This document shows positions 36,381 through 47,311 of a DNA stretch of 64,000 bases, piece after piece. How positions within the stretch are numbered: position 1 is the first letter of the stretch; each line of letters opens with the position of its first letter. Position numbers and translations under genes: made by a program. This DNA is from Platynereis dumerilii (taxonomy: Eukaryota; Annelida; Polychaeta; Phyllodocida; Nereididae): contig JAPTHN010000001.1 in NCBI GenBank assembly GCA_026936325.1, positions 74,270,380 to 74,334,379 on the forward strand, read 5' to 3'. Under the pieces are notes generated by a model. That model saw nothing but the letters and a program-made list of their open reading frames with translations, had not been told where the DNA came from and did not search any database.

Positions 36381-38250
36381 ACTTTTTATACCATTTGAAA
36401 CCTCTATCTGGGTCAAAATTTGAAAACCTTGAAATTTCAGTTGAAAAATATTTGAAAATTTTTTTAGTCCAGAAATGCCTTTTTAAGTTGGCATTGGGTA
36501 GGTCAAACAATCAGCTATCACTGCACTGTCATGTCCAAGGGTCCCAAATGCTCTGCTGATTTGTAATGAGGTGATATTTACAACGTTGATGTTTTTGGAC
36601 TGTCATTAAAATCACACTTATAACTGAAAAATCCTGACCACTTAGGGCTAAATAATTTATTACCAATGATAAGGCAGGTAGCTTGCACATTTTAGGCCAA
36701 GTTTCAGGTCTCTAGCACCAATTATTTTTGAGATAATGCATTTTGGTCAATTAAATACCGAATATGTGTGTCATTAGCATCATGCCTATAACTTGAAATC
36801 CGCACCACTTAGAGCTGAAGAATGTATTACCAACGTATGGGAAAGTGGCTATTCTGCAAACATTGAGCTATATTTCAGGTCTCTACGACCAATACCTACA
36901 GTGTATTAAGATAGAACATTTTCTTGAACTAGAAATTTACAAACAGAAACAAAAATACTCTTTTCACCAATAGTTTGGATTCTGACTAACAAAGATGATC
37001 TCCACTACCCCTTCCAGTGCCCCATGTCTTTGCTGAACCATATTTCAGGTGCTAGACAATGGTAAAATGTCACTGACACCCCATATTTGATTAGTAATCT
37101 CACAGAAGTGTCAAAATTCATACTAAGCATGTCAGATGCAAGGAAAATGCAAAAATTCTGTGTAATATTTTGTTAAAACATTAATTGATAATATATATTA
37201 AACACAGTTTCAACTCCTGTCACCTGCAATAGAATTTTAGTGAGGTAAAGGAAAGAAGCCATTTTTTGTTGTAATGCTAATGACAGCGTGATGCTATTGA
37301 TAATTAAGATTAAAATCTTTGTAGGGACCAGTGCAAAACTGGCAATCTGGCAATTTGTGCATGCAATGATCTTATGAACACCAGAAGCATGTTCACATTG
37401 ATTCTGGTCCAGAAATATGCTGTCAAAATAGAGCAGCAAGGCGTTTGCTAATGACAAATTAAGATAGGACAACCGACATGCCAACAGAAATACTCAAATA
37501 TTTTGGTTTACATAAATGATACAGAGCCACAGATAGCGCAGTTATTTTCTTGGGTTCTTAGACAACGTCAGACACAAGGTTTTCTCACAGAATGTGTGTC
37601 CCTTTCATTTTTATTAAGAAGCCAAACTGGTGTGATGCTAATGACGTAATATTGGAGACATTGACACAACAACCTCCTGCTCTTATACAGGATATTATTT
37701 CAGAAATTGGAAGCTATATTTTAGAAGAGTGATAGTCAAGTCTCCATGTATAGAAGAGTTTAATTGAATCAGGATCCTGTACAAGTTTTTGTCAAGCAAT
37801 CTTTCAAAGAAAATGTTGGTGGAGACACGCCATTTTCAGGGGGGTTGGCTACTTCAATGCTATTTTTGGATGGGCTAAAAATAACCTTCCACATATTTTT
37901 TGTGTCAGAAGTTTTGCTAATATCCTTGTCTATGAAAAATGACATCAAGAGGTCCTGCATGTACCTTTCTGTCATCATGAATTATTGTTAAACACCGGAG
38001 ACAAGAATTTCAGACTTACCAAATTTTGACCCATCTGCCAATCACAAGCCCCGTATTACACTGCGATGAATCTTATATTCTTTGTTGTCCGCTTAACATC
38101 TCATGTTTGTTGGCTTGAGTGTTAGTCTCATGATATAAGCCGGTTATTCACCATGGGATCGGGTATATGTGTTCATCACAACTCGGGCTAAAGTCCTCGG
38201 GTGATAAATCACATATATCCCCTCTCCCACGGTGAACAACCTATACATCC
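36381..38250. mobile_element. Composite hairpin/TTATACCA element, copy 1 (split by an insertion)
   Basis: The left piece (TTATACCATTTGAAACCTC, 36385) and the right piece (from CTGCCAATCACAAGCC, 38035, to about 38250) together match the uninterrupted copies at 45373 and, inverted, at 40428. The hairpin centre is CTCGGGCTAAAGTCCTCGG at about 38182-38200. The 1.62-kb element at 36410-38032 separates the two pieces. Confidence 0.65.
36410..38032. mobile_element. 1.62-kb TIR element with ATCT target duplication
   Basis: The ends GGGTCAAAATTTG and CAAATTTTGACCC are exact inverses of 13 bp, flanked by ATCT on both sides (36406-36409 and 38033-38036). The uninterrupted copy at 45373 confirms the target (CCTCTGTCAGCC). 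The interior has two to three diverged tandem units of about 180 bp sharing 'TTTCAGGTCTCTA' and 'TATTACCAA', and an inverted GTCATTAGCATCA motif. There is no transposase. The superfamily is unassigned. Confidence 0.8.
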
Positions 38251-39843
38251 CTGGTATAGTAACTGAAGACCCAATAAATCCTGAGACCCAAAGCACTGCA
38301 TTTGGTATTGAGGCTGCTGCTCGAGGCCATTGGAGCACTTTTTATGAGGAAACACTCAACTGGATGCTGGTCAATGAGTTGTCAAATCGGCACACCCTTG
38401 TCACCACTTCCTCATGATTTATTATGAAGGCTTGAGAGGAATTTTTATTTGAGTATCAGTCACAATGAAAGGCAAAGCAGTCATTATCTTTGACTAATAT
38501 GTAAATAAGACGTTTTTGAGAGGTCATGGCAGTGGTCAATTTATGTACAGAAAAACACTGTCCAGGGCTGAAGGTTGGTGACTTGGTGGTTGTGGACCTG
38601 TATAGTAGTTGCCAGCACAATGTGATTTTAGTCACTCTTTCTTGGGTTTAATTTGGCCAGGACATTCTGGGTCGATTTCACCAATATAGTTTTAACAGTT
38701 AGTCCAGGTCTTAACAGCCTTATACCTGGTTTAGTGAAGTCCCTTTCACCAACTGAGTTTTAGTCTATAGACTAGTCAAGGTTCAGTGGTTGTCAATTTA
38801 TTGTTAGACAACTTACAGATTAGTGATGTCAAACTGTTAAAGTGGTGTCCCTTTGGGGCTGACCAGATAATACATGAGGGGAGGGGGGTCTTTTGATGAA
38901 AAAAAAAGGTTCAGCACATGACACTGGAAAATAAAAGTTTGATCAGCACATAAAAAAGAAGAAGTTTGTTTCCACCCAGTGAATAGGTCAGACACACCTC
39001 CAAAGCTGGCCAATGCACAAGTTTTCACACATGTATGTTATGCAAATGAGGCCAGTTTCACCATTTCATACAATTTGGTAAGTTGTAGAGCAAAGATTCT
39101 TATAGATATCAAAATTAACTGGCAAAAAAAAGCAACATAACATGAAGCTAAAAATTAGAGCTGGCAATCAAATAAATATTACTGAAATTTATGCCGTCTA
39201 TATGATGCAATTCAAAATAAGTCGCTACAGCAGGTTAGTGACCTCAACACCAAGATGTCACTAAAGTGTGACTTCTCGTCATATTTTGCTCATTTGTGGG
39301 TCGTCTTAAATATAGACAAAAAAGTAAATATATGAAAGTTGATGTTTGTGCGAGAGACTATGATACTTTGAGAATACAGTCATAGCATAGGTTGTTGTGT
39401 TTTTTGGTTGCTTTCAAGATAGCAATGATAGGCTGGTTAATGGGAAAGGGGGAAGTTTTGAACTATGTTTTTTTTTTCACCAAGACTGGTTGGGCAATTA
39501 TCTACTATAAAATTTCCAAGCCCCTCCCTCTTTTGTGTAGCCATATCCTTGCATTTGTTTGGAAAATTGAGACATCGTGTTTGTAACAGATGATCTGTTA
39601 TCACAATATGTGTAAGCTTTCACTTAACTGAAATTCCTTGATCCTGCTCCGCTTGAGTGATTGGCTTAGCCAGACCAGGTCTCAGCTCAGACCTGGCTCA
39701 ACTCTTAATACCATGTTGGTGAAAACGGGCCAGAGTCTAAGATTTAAAAAAATTCTAGTGTCCGGACTAGGTTTTAATAATTATACTTATTTTATTTATT
39801 CTCAAGGTTTTGTTGATACATTTACTGAAAATCACTTATAATG
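38251..39843. other. Duplicated noncoding flank and unannotated sequence
   Basis: The first 400 bp match 45610-45990 and include a short inverted fragment of the tandem unit (the CACTTCCTCATG / GTTGTCAAATCGGCACACC region at 38380). From 38650 to 39843 I see no gene and no clear repeat ends. Confidence 0.45.
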
Positions 39844-40228
39844 CATGTATATATTTTTCATTATTTGGCATGTTAACGAATTCGTGGAGGTGTAAAAACG
39901 AGCATGTACGAGTTCGTGGATGTGTAAAAACGAGCATAAGTGCTCGTGTATATGTATTAACTAACACTCGTGGATGTGCTTTATTATTCATTCGTGGACC
40001 TGCCAATACTGACATTCGTGGAAGTGCTAGATAATTAGGGTTTAGGGATAGAATTAGGGTTAGAGTTAGTTTTAGGCAATTTCAGGGTTAGTATGTTCGT
40101 AATTACACCTGTACAAATTCGTGAAATGCAATATTTGGCACTTACACGAATGCAAAATTCGTGTATATGTTCGTTTTTGCAGGTTTACAAATTCGTCCAC
40201 ATGTAAAATATTGAAAAATATATACCTC
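39844..40228. mobile_element. 385-bp MITE with iterated TTCGTGGA motif and TTAGGG-rich centre
   Basis: The imperfect inverted ends run about 80 bp (GTATATATTTTTCA, then CATGTTAACGAATTCGTGG on the left), with the direct flanks TATAATG at 39837-39843 and 40229-40235. The paralogous locus at 45997 has TATAATGAGACT uninterrupted. TTCGTGGA-type motifs recur five times, and the centre (40036-40100) has several TTAGGG/TTAGAG telomere-like units. It is noncoding. Confidence 0.7.
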
Positions 40229-40427
40229 TATAATGAGACTGACAAATGTTAGGCAGAATGCCTTTCAATCAGTAGCATCATCTATACATTGAATTACGAT
40301 TTGCTGTAGACAGCATTCTCATGAAATTTGTCATTGTATATTTACCATACTATGACAGACTAAACATAACCCTGCAAAGGACAAGACGTCCGATATATGC
40401 AAGGAAGTTCTTTGAATCATGAAGCAA

Positions 40428-40661
40428 TAAGTATAGGGTATTCACCATGGGAGAGGGAATATGAGATTTATCACCCGACGGCTTTAGCCTGAGGTGTGAT
40501 AAACACATATTCCTGATCCCATGGTGAATAACTGGCTTATACCATGAGACTAACACTCAAACAGTCAAACTTGAGAGGATAGCCGGACAAAAAAGAATAA
40601 GGGAATTATTTCCCTGCAATACTGGCATCTGATTGGCTGACAGAGGTGTCGAATGGTATAA
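40428..40661. mobile_element. Composite hairpin/TTATACCA element, copy 2 (uninterrupted)
   Basis: The left part is a hairpin whose arms are TATTCACCATGGGAGAGGG (40439) and the mirrored CCTGATCCCATGGTGAATA, with centre CGACGGCTTTAGCCTGAGG. It is followed by a 130-bp segment with ends TTATACCAT (40534) and ATGGTATAA (40653-40661) and a TCTGATTGGCTGACAG motif near the right end. It is reversed relative to the copies at 36381 and 45373. Confidence 0.7.
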
Positions 40662-41556
40662 GTCTGAATATGTGATTAATAGATACTAATTGATTGTAAA
40701 TGTAATCTGGGACCCTTCACCACAAGAGCCAGTCGCTGTCATAAAAGGTTGGCATGACTTTGAGAAGTACCATTACTTCACTGGCTCACTTCCGGAAGAT
40801 GTTTTATTTATGCTGCTCCACTTTTTTATGGTAGATTAGATGGACAGTCAGTGATGAATTATAAGACAGTTGTTGATGTAAAGGCTAATGGAGGCATACC
40901 ACATTCCTGATGAAATATATCACCTATTAAAACAGTAAAACATATCTAGGCATGACCACAGTGCTTCACTTCCTTTAAACAACATGTACTTAATGTCATG
41001 AAACCAAGTGGTCCTCAATCACACGTCTTTATTACTTGTAATTATGTGGCAGTCAATAATAGCACTCTGAGAAATCCTTTTAAGCATGGTAGTGAGAAAA
41101 GAGGAAAGCTCTGCCTGCAAACATTCCAAGAGGGGAGAAGCAGTGGGAATTGCATTTCTGGTGCAGTCTCAAGTCCTGTTGGGTGGTTAATTTGATTAGG
41201 ATGGACAAGGTAGGAGCAGGGGCATTGGGGCAACCAGTATAGGAAGCTTGGAGCTGTATATCACGCACTGTCTCTATGTCCAACTAGACTGTGGGAATCT
41301 ATCCAGACTATAATACTGTGCTTGTACAGTGTGGCTCTATCGACTTGTGGGATACAGGCAACATGGATAAATTAAGCATATGGTATTTTTTGTCTTGGTG
41401 TGTCTAAGTGAGGATCTGGCTTGTGAACATTTAATGCAGAATCTTGTACCAAATGCAATCAAAGGAACCAAACAGTGAGTGTCATTTACATCCATCACGA
41501 TTCCATGAAGTAAAACTCCACAGAGAGTGATATGGAGTCAATACGTCACTTGATAT

Positions 41557-42255
41557 TATATGTTATACTGTGACCTTGCTATGGGATATGGAATATATTC
41601 ACCTGAGGACTCCCATATCCCACGAGGGCGAAGCCCGAGTGGGATATGGGAGTCCGAGGGTGAATATATTCCATATCCCATAAAGCAAGGTCACTGTATA
41701 ATATTTATATCCTTTGACAATGGTCAAGATGATTTTCTAAATCTGATAACAAGCTAAGCAATGCCGCAGGGTGAAACATTTTCATAGACAATATGTATTT
41801 CCGTGGCTGACAGCTTCCAGATATGATAATGTGATTGTGTCAGGACCTATTGCATGTTGATGAAAATTAAATTTGCTAAATTTTGATGTCAGTAAATAAA
41901 TGCTGCTTCTAATAGAAGTGGAGCTATGCAATGCTGCATAATGCTTCTCATGAAATCCCAGAGCTGGTCAATGTGGTGACGTCACAATGAGTACAACTGC
42001 ACTGGGGTGGTGACGTCATGGCAACATAACAATATGATGATGTCATCTGATGGTCTTTGTGATGATATATTTCATATCCCACCTCATGAATATTCAATGA
42101 GGTGGATATATTAAATTTTCATATCCATCCACTTGCATATTTAATGAGGTGGATATATTTCATATCCATCTACCTGCATATTTTATGAGATGGATATGGA
42201 AATATATACTGTGACTAATCAGCCAATCAGAGCACATGATTTATGCTAGTCACAG
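41557..42255. mobile_element. Composite hairpin plus TTATA-TIR element, second family
   Basis: The first part (41562-41702) is a near-perfect snap-back hairpin: TTATACTGTGACC, then GGGATATGGAATATATTCAC, then the centre CACGAGGGCGAAGCCCGAG, then the mirror. The second part (41703-42262) has inverted ends TTTATATCCTTTGAC and GTCACAGGATATAAA. It contains three GAGGTGGATATA-type repeats and CAGCCAATCAGAGC near the right end. GATAT flanks the whole (41552-41556 and 42256-42260). Unit F at 35263 shows the single uninterrupted GATAT site. Confidence 0.75.
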
Positions 42256-42500
42256 GATATAAACATTGATCCAGATCGATTACCGCCACATCCTGAGGGA
42301 TATCAGAAAATCTTGTAATATATCAACCATCTGACTCAGGCGGACTAAGCAAGAAGCTGGTCTTCATCAAGCAGATGGGATAAACAATCCATAAGTGTGA
42401 TACACAAACCTTCTGAACCTGCCTGATCAGTCAACCCACATTCTGCTATGACTTGGGCTGGTCAGTGTTCTGGTTTGGCCAATATGTAGTAGTGCTATTC

Positions 42501-43025
42501 CTTGTAGTACTCACAGTTTATGCAACTAAAGACATGTTTGAAATGCAAATAACCGCATTGACTTACATACTTATCAAAATTGAAGACATATTACTGGTCA
42601 TGCCAAATAAGGTCGTCCTGTCACAAACAAGTTTAAGTAATATAGCCTTTTAAAAAGTTGATTACTTGATCCCTGATTGAATTGTTGAATAATAATCATT
42701 TTCCAAGCAAAACTTGCAGTTGGTTGAAACATGGTACTTTAATGTATACAAGCAGTGAATAGCATACTGGCAATTTGACTCAACCTGGGACCCTTGAGTG
42801 ATTGAATAAGGCTGCAGTACTACTTCAAAGTACCATTACTGGTCCCTGTAGATCAGGCTTGTATTCTGGGAAGTTTCCAAACTCTCTGGGAGAAAGGCTG
42901 CAACAGCTGATATTTTGAATGCCGGAGAAAGGCTGCAACAGCTGATATTTTGAATGCCAATCTATTTGAGACTTTACGTATATCAATTAAAATCGGTCAA
43001 ATAATACATTTCAGGAGGTCATCAC
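42501..43025. other. Noncoding remnant of the tandem unit
   Basis: It holds the 'TACAAGCAGTGAATAG' block shared with 8643, 11547 and (weaker) 22480. At 42889-42958 there is a perfect tandem pair of 35 bp (GGAGAAAGGCTGCAACAGCT and continuation). No gene. Confidence 0.55.
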
Positions 43026-44115
43026 TAAGGATGCTAAGGATGCTAAGGAAATCTTTAATATCCCTGGTGGGAAATTCCTTGTACACGTATCACAAGCATG
43101 AAATAAATAAATAAATGGAATGGAAATACAGAAAAATCTAAATTGTCAATTTGAGGGTCACTGTTTGTTATAGAGTCTGATACTCAAAGGTACAAATGAT
43201 TGGGACATGCGGGATGTTCTGGCTGCAGCTGATCTCAGTCGTCTACGGGAAGGCAGAAATTCGTATTCGTCATGCAGGTTGTGGCTGTGATCACGCATTA
43301 TCTTGTCCACTTTGTTGGTAACCTGTCTCTTATAAATAGAGTCCAATCCTTCCATCTTATGACCAATAATTTTGCCTGCCGTTTTTACAACTTTCTGGAT
43401 CTTGGCCTTGTTTTGCAACGAAAGACTCCCATACCATGACATAAAATTGAAACATAAGATGGGTAGTACAAAGGTCTTGTAAAAAAGTGTCATAATATCA
43501 GCACTAATGTTTAAATTCCGGAGACATCTGAGGAAATGTAAATGTTTCTGAGCTTTTTTCAGAATTGTCTCGGTGTTGCATGACCATGAAAGTTTGGAAT
43601 CAATGAATGTGCCCAAGTACTTATATTCATGTACCTGTTCAATGTCTTCATTGTTGACGGTGATGGCATCCACCTGGCTTATACTCCTTCTAAAATCAAT
43701 TACCACTTCCTTGGTCTTTTTGGCATTTAAATGCAAGTAATTCTCGCCACACCACTGAACAAGTTCATGTGTTGCCTTCCTATAATTGGCATCAGATTCA
43801 GTTATTAATCCCACTAGTGCGGTGTCATCAGCAAATTTGAAAATGTGGCAGTTGGCTAGGGTACACTGACAGTCATTTGTATAGAGTATGAATAGTATAG
43901 GCGATATAACGCACCCTTGAGGAGCACCTGTTGATACATTTACTAATGAAGATTTTACTCCATTGACAGAGACATACTGTGGTCGATCTTGCATAAAAGA
44001 ATCCACCCATTTAATTATGCTTGAGTTGACAGACATGTTGTTCAGTTTTTGAAGTAGTAGATGTGGCTGCATGGTGTTAAATGCAGATGAAAAGTCACAT
44101 TTAGTGCACATTTAG
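43026..44115 (-). pseudogene. 5'-truncated Rex1/CR1-group LINE, reverse-transcriptase C-terminal half
   Basis: An uninterrupted 317-codon frame (44111-43158) encodes the reverse-transcriptase core from motif A onward. It has CDFSSAFNT (Asp at residue 6), STGAPQGCVISP (residues 60-71), FADD (93-96, the catalytic pair), then YLGTFID and the C-terminal SFVPLSIRLYN. A short 3' UTR with ATTT repeats and a tail of two to three GCATCCTTA units (43026-43050) follows. The endonuclease and fingers regions are missing, so the copy is 5'-truncated and cannot transpose by itself. An unbroken frame in a noncoding setting suggests a relatively recent insertion. It lies between the 42720 and 44150 blocks of the tandem unit. 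Confidence 0.9.
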
Positions 44116-45372
44116 AGCACAGTATTTAGTGTGAGTAGCTGAAAGACTAAGGAACTAAAAGAAAATCTTTCTCCCATGAAGGAAGGTCCGAATTGTCTTG
44201 GATAAGTCTTAGATAATCTCTGGTAAACTTGAACAATCTCAGAAATCACTAAAAGTTATCTTACCTTCAAGTATCCCACTGTCCCTGTAACAGGTAATCC
44301 TATGAAAATAGGAATATACTTATAGACACAGTACACATATTAGATACTTTGATGATGAAAAATAAAGTTTACGGAGCTTTGAAATGTGTCGGTTTTCAAT
44401 GAACTTCACATATAAGTACATGCTGTTTAGTGTATTGTGCGGTTCACAAAAGCTTACACATGACATAATTGTGCATGAAAAACACAAATGGGCCATATTT
44501 TGATTTATAACTTTATCCCCTAAATCTTTTTAATCTCTTTTATACAATTCATCTGACACCTTTTCTATGCAAAATCTGCAGTTAAATTTTATATTTTTAA
44601 CAAATGTTTCCTGTTATAGCTAGGGATGAAATGGTAATTAAAAAAAGTGGCAAAGTTATACAAATAGACAAAAGAGTTTGAAAGCTATTTCTTAAACACT
44701 TTTTCCAGTATATTTACAATAAATTGTGAAATTGCTTTCAGTTGAATGAAAGAGATTCATAATAATTGTTCGTGTGAGTTACGGATGACAGGTAATCGAG
44801 TCATCAATGTTGAAGTTTAAACAGTTTCAAAATGTATCTTATTAATACTGGGAAACAATTTGCCATGTTGATATTCTTTTTTTTTCCAATACTTTAAAGT
44901 GTAAGATCTCACCTTCTCTTTTTTTGTTAGTATTCACACCTTTATGAACATATCCAAATATCTGTGTTGGACTGTTGGTTCAATCAGAAGAGATTTGGAT
45001 TCACCTTGCGCATATCGCTGCTTAATAATACAGATGTGTCAGCTCCAATTTGGTTTCAATGCCAGTATTAGTCCCCTCAATTTGCAGTGTGGCATTGAAG
45101 CAACACTTATTTGATTAGTTGCCTATGCCAACAATGAAACTTTTACGTGAACAAAATGCTATTAGAGGTGTGCTCAGTTGATGAATAATAGATATGTATG
45201 AAAAGCACTTATGAGACTAATGACAGGGCGGCACAGATTCACAATTGTCTGATAGGCAGCCTATATGAATAGCTTTCAATCAGTATCATCTATTCTGATA
45301 GACAGATAAGTAGATATGGTAAGTGCATGCCGTCTAGGCCCAGTCGCTATAAACAAGTGATATTATAACTTT
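44116..45372. repeat. Tandem-unit remnant and segmental duplicate of 35490-36380
   Basis: 44150-44300 carries the block seen at 12620, 23550 and 32620 (AAATCTTTCTCCCATGAAGG-like). From 44390 the sequence is a direct copy of 35490-36380. No gene was recognised. Confidence 0.65.
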
Positions 45373-45605
45373 TTACACCATTCGACACCTCTGTCAGCCA
45401 ATCACAAGCCGGTATTTCACTGCGATAAATCCCATATTCTTTGTTGTCCCCTTATCGTTCCACATTTGACTGTTTGAGTGTTTGTCTCATGATATAAGCC
45501 GGTTATTCGGCATGGGATCGGGTATGTGTTTATCACAACTCGGCCTAAAGCCCTGGGGTGATAAATCACATATATCCATTCTCCCACGCTTAACAACTTA
45601 TATGT
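45373..45605. mobile_element. Composite hairpin/TTATACCA element, copy 3 (uninterrupted)
   Basis: Same orientation as the split copy at 36381. It has TTACACCATTCGACACC at the left end, CTGTCAGCCAATCACA next to it, ATGATATAAGCCGG in the middle, and a hairpin with centre CTCGGCCTAAAGCCCTGGG. It provides the empty site that defines the 1.62-kb insertion in copy 1. Confidence 0.7.
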
Positions 45606-46819
45606 CTCTGGTATAGTGAACAAAGACCCAATATATCCTGAGACTCGAAGCACCGCATTTGGTATTGAGGTTGCTGCTCGAGGCTGTTGGAGCACTTTTT
45701 ATGAGGGAAAACTCAACTGGATGCTGGTCAGTCAGTTGTCAAATTGGCACACCCTTGTCACAACTTCCTCATAATTTATTATGAAGGCATGAGAGGAATT
45801 TTTATTTGAGTTGCAATGAAAGGCAAAGCTGTCATTATCTTTGACCTATATGTAAATAAAACACTTTAAGGTGTGGGCTGTGCTTAGTATAGGAGAAACA
45901 CGGTCCAGGGCTGGAGGTTCAGTGTTTGTGGAGCTTTGTAGTCGTTGCCAGCACAGTCTGATTTTAGTAACTCTTTCTTGGGTTTAAACTTTATAATGAG
46001 ACTCACAAATGTTAGGCAGTCTATTTAAATGCCTTTCAATTATTAGCATCATCTATACATTGTATTACGATTTGCTGTAGACAAGTGAATTATCATATAA
46101 AAATCATTTGAGTTTTTAAGCATAATTGTTAAAAATATACATGAAGGTAACTGGCATAAAAAAGGACAACCAAATTACTTCAGTTCTAGATAGAAGCGGA
46201 CCTGAGTTTCATGTGGTACAAATCTCCAGTTCTTCAACAATCAACTGAACAGTAAGGAAGCACCATATTTCATGATACTTCAAATTAATTGAGATCTACG
46301 GTTAGAAAATAGAAGATTTCAACAAGTTCAATCATGATTGAAATGGACACCCATTCTACGCAATGGAAAAAAGTCATAACCCAGGACGCAGCAATGGACC
46401 GTGTGACTTCCTCCTCACTATCGAACTATCCAGGGCATATACAGCACTTGATGATGGCAAGCACCATGGACGAAATCAGAACAGATAAAGAAAAGGAAAA
46501 TCTGAGCACTAATGAAACCTATTTATAATTGTCTCATTTGATGAACTGATTGACCAGCCTCACAGGAACAAAATTAGAGCAAAAAATGACATAAACAAAG
46601 ACGCAAGAACTTTTATAACAACACACAAACAGGACTTGGTTTCTCTGCTGAAAATCACCACAGCCCAGACTCCCCAAAGGAACTCAACCAACATCAATCT
46701 TTTGATACAACTTGCACAGAACATTGATGAATATCAACCTTGACTTCTAAGGCCCTATACAGTATACAGTATTCTCCTGGGATTGCCAACTCCGTATAAA
46801 GGAGATTTGGTAGCCAGAG
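45606..46819. other. Duplicated flank and noncoding sequence
   Basis: 45606-45990 copies 38250-38650, and 45990-46080 copies 40225-40320. From 46100 to 46819 I see short open stretches only (for example at 46334-46528), with no family resemblance. Confidence 0.45.
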
Positions 46820-47144
46820 TAACCTTTGGAAACTAACTTCAGGGAAGTTTTGCATAACACACCAAATTGGAAGGCATGCAGAATAATATCCAAAAATTCA
46901 GGTTTGTCATAGAACTTATGATGTAAATTGAGCCACTTCCCCTAATGCATGCATGTACAATGCACATCTATCTTCCGCAGAGGTTTTCAGTTGTCTTTTG
47001 GAGATTGAACATAAACAATCAGAAATCAATATCATTCAAATGTGGCAAAGACCCTGGGTTCACAGCATGAGATTATCTAGATTTGAATGGAATGAAAATG
47101 TTCCATCAGCCTGGATTACCCTGGATTATTTTCTTACAAATATG

Positions 47145-47311
47145 CAGTTGTGGGGAATCGCTTTTTGTACTGAGGTCATCAAATCCACCACAGAGCACAG
47201 CTCCCTTGTCCTTAGTGTACAATGCTGTGCCTGCCCACTTACACCAAATTGAACAGTATTAGCCAAGGAGCCAAACTTGGTTAGGCTTGTTTGAGAGTTC
47301 CCCTCCAGCAA
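47145..47311 (-). pseudogene. Unrecognised decayed exon-like frame, unit 1 of 4
   Basis: A frame of about 55 codons (TKFGSLANTVQFGVSGQAQ, then RELCSVVDLMTSVQKAIP) is alignable without indels to blocks at 49606, 55753 and 58415. Units 1 and 3 are open, and units 2 and 4 have one stop each. Between units 1 and 3 most differences are amino-acid changing, so there is no sign of present selection. I do not recognise the protein. Further exon-like blocks lie upstream on the same strand at about 48060-48130 (MDHLAHLKHTE) and 48250-48410 (RFVGFVYFNDRQRLWGTDQG and onward, ending at a consensus donor CAG|GTAAGG). Confidence 0.3.

Larger units (their letters stand above)
40316..42500. repeat. Diverged tandem unit F', relative of 33765-35489
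   Basis: This is a direct duplicate of the E/F region. The CAGCATTCTCATGAAATTTG start (40316 against 33761), the AATCCTTTTAAGCATGG block (41070) and AAGAAGCTGGTCTTCATC (42351) are in the same order. Relative to E/F it carries an extra 80 bp at 40340-40420, the composite element at 40428 and the composite element at 41557. No gene was recognised. Confidence 0.7.
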
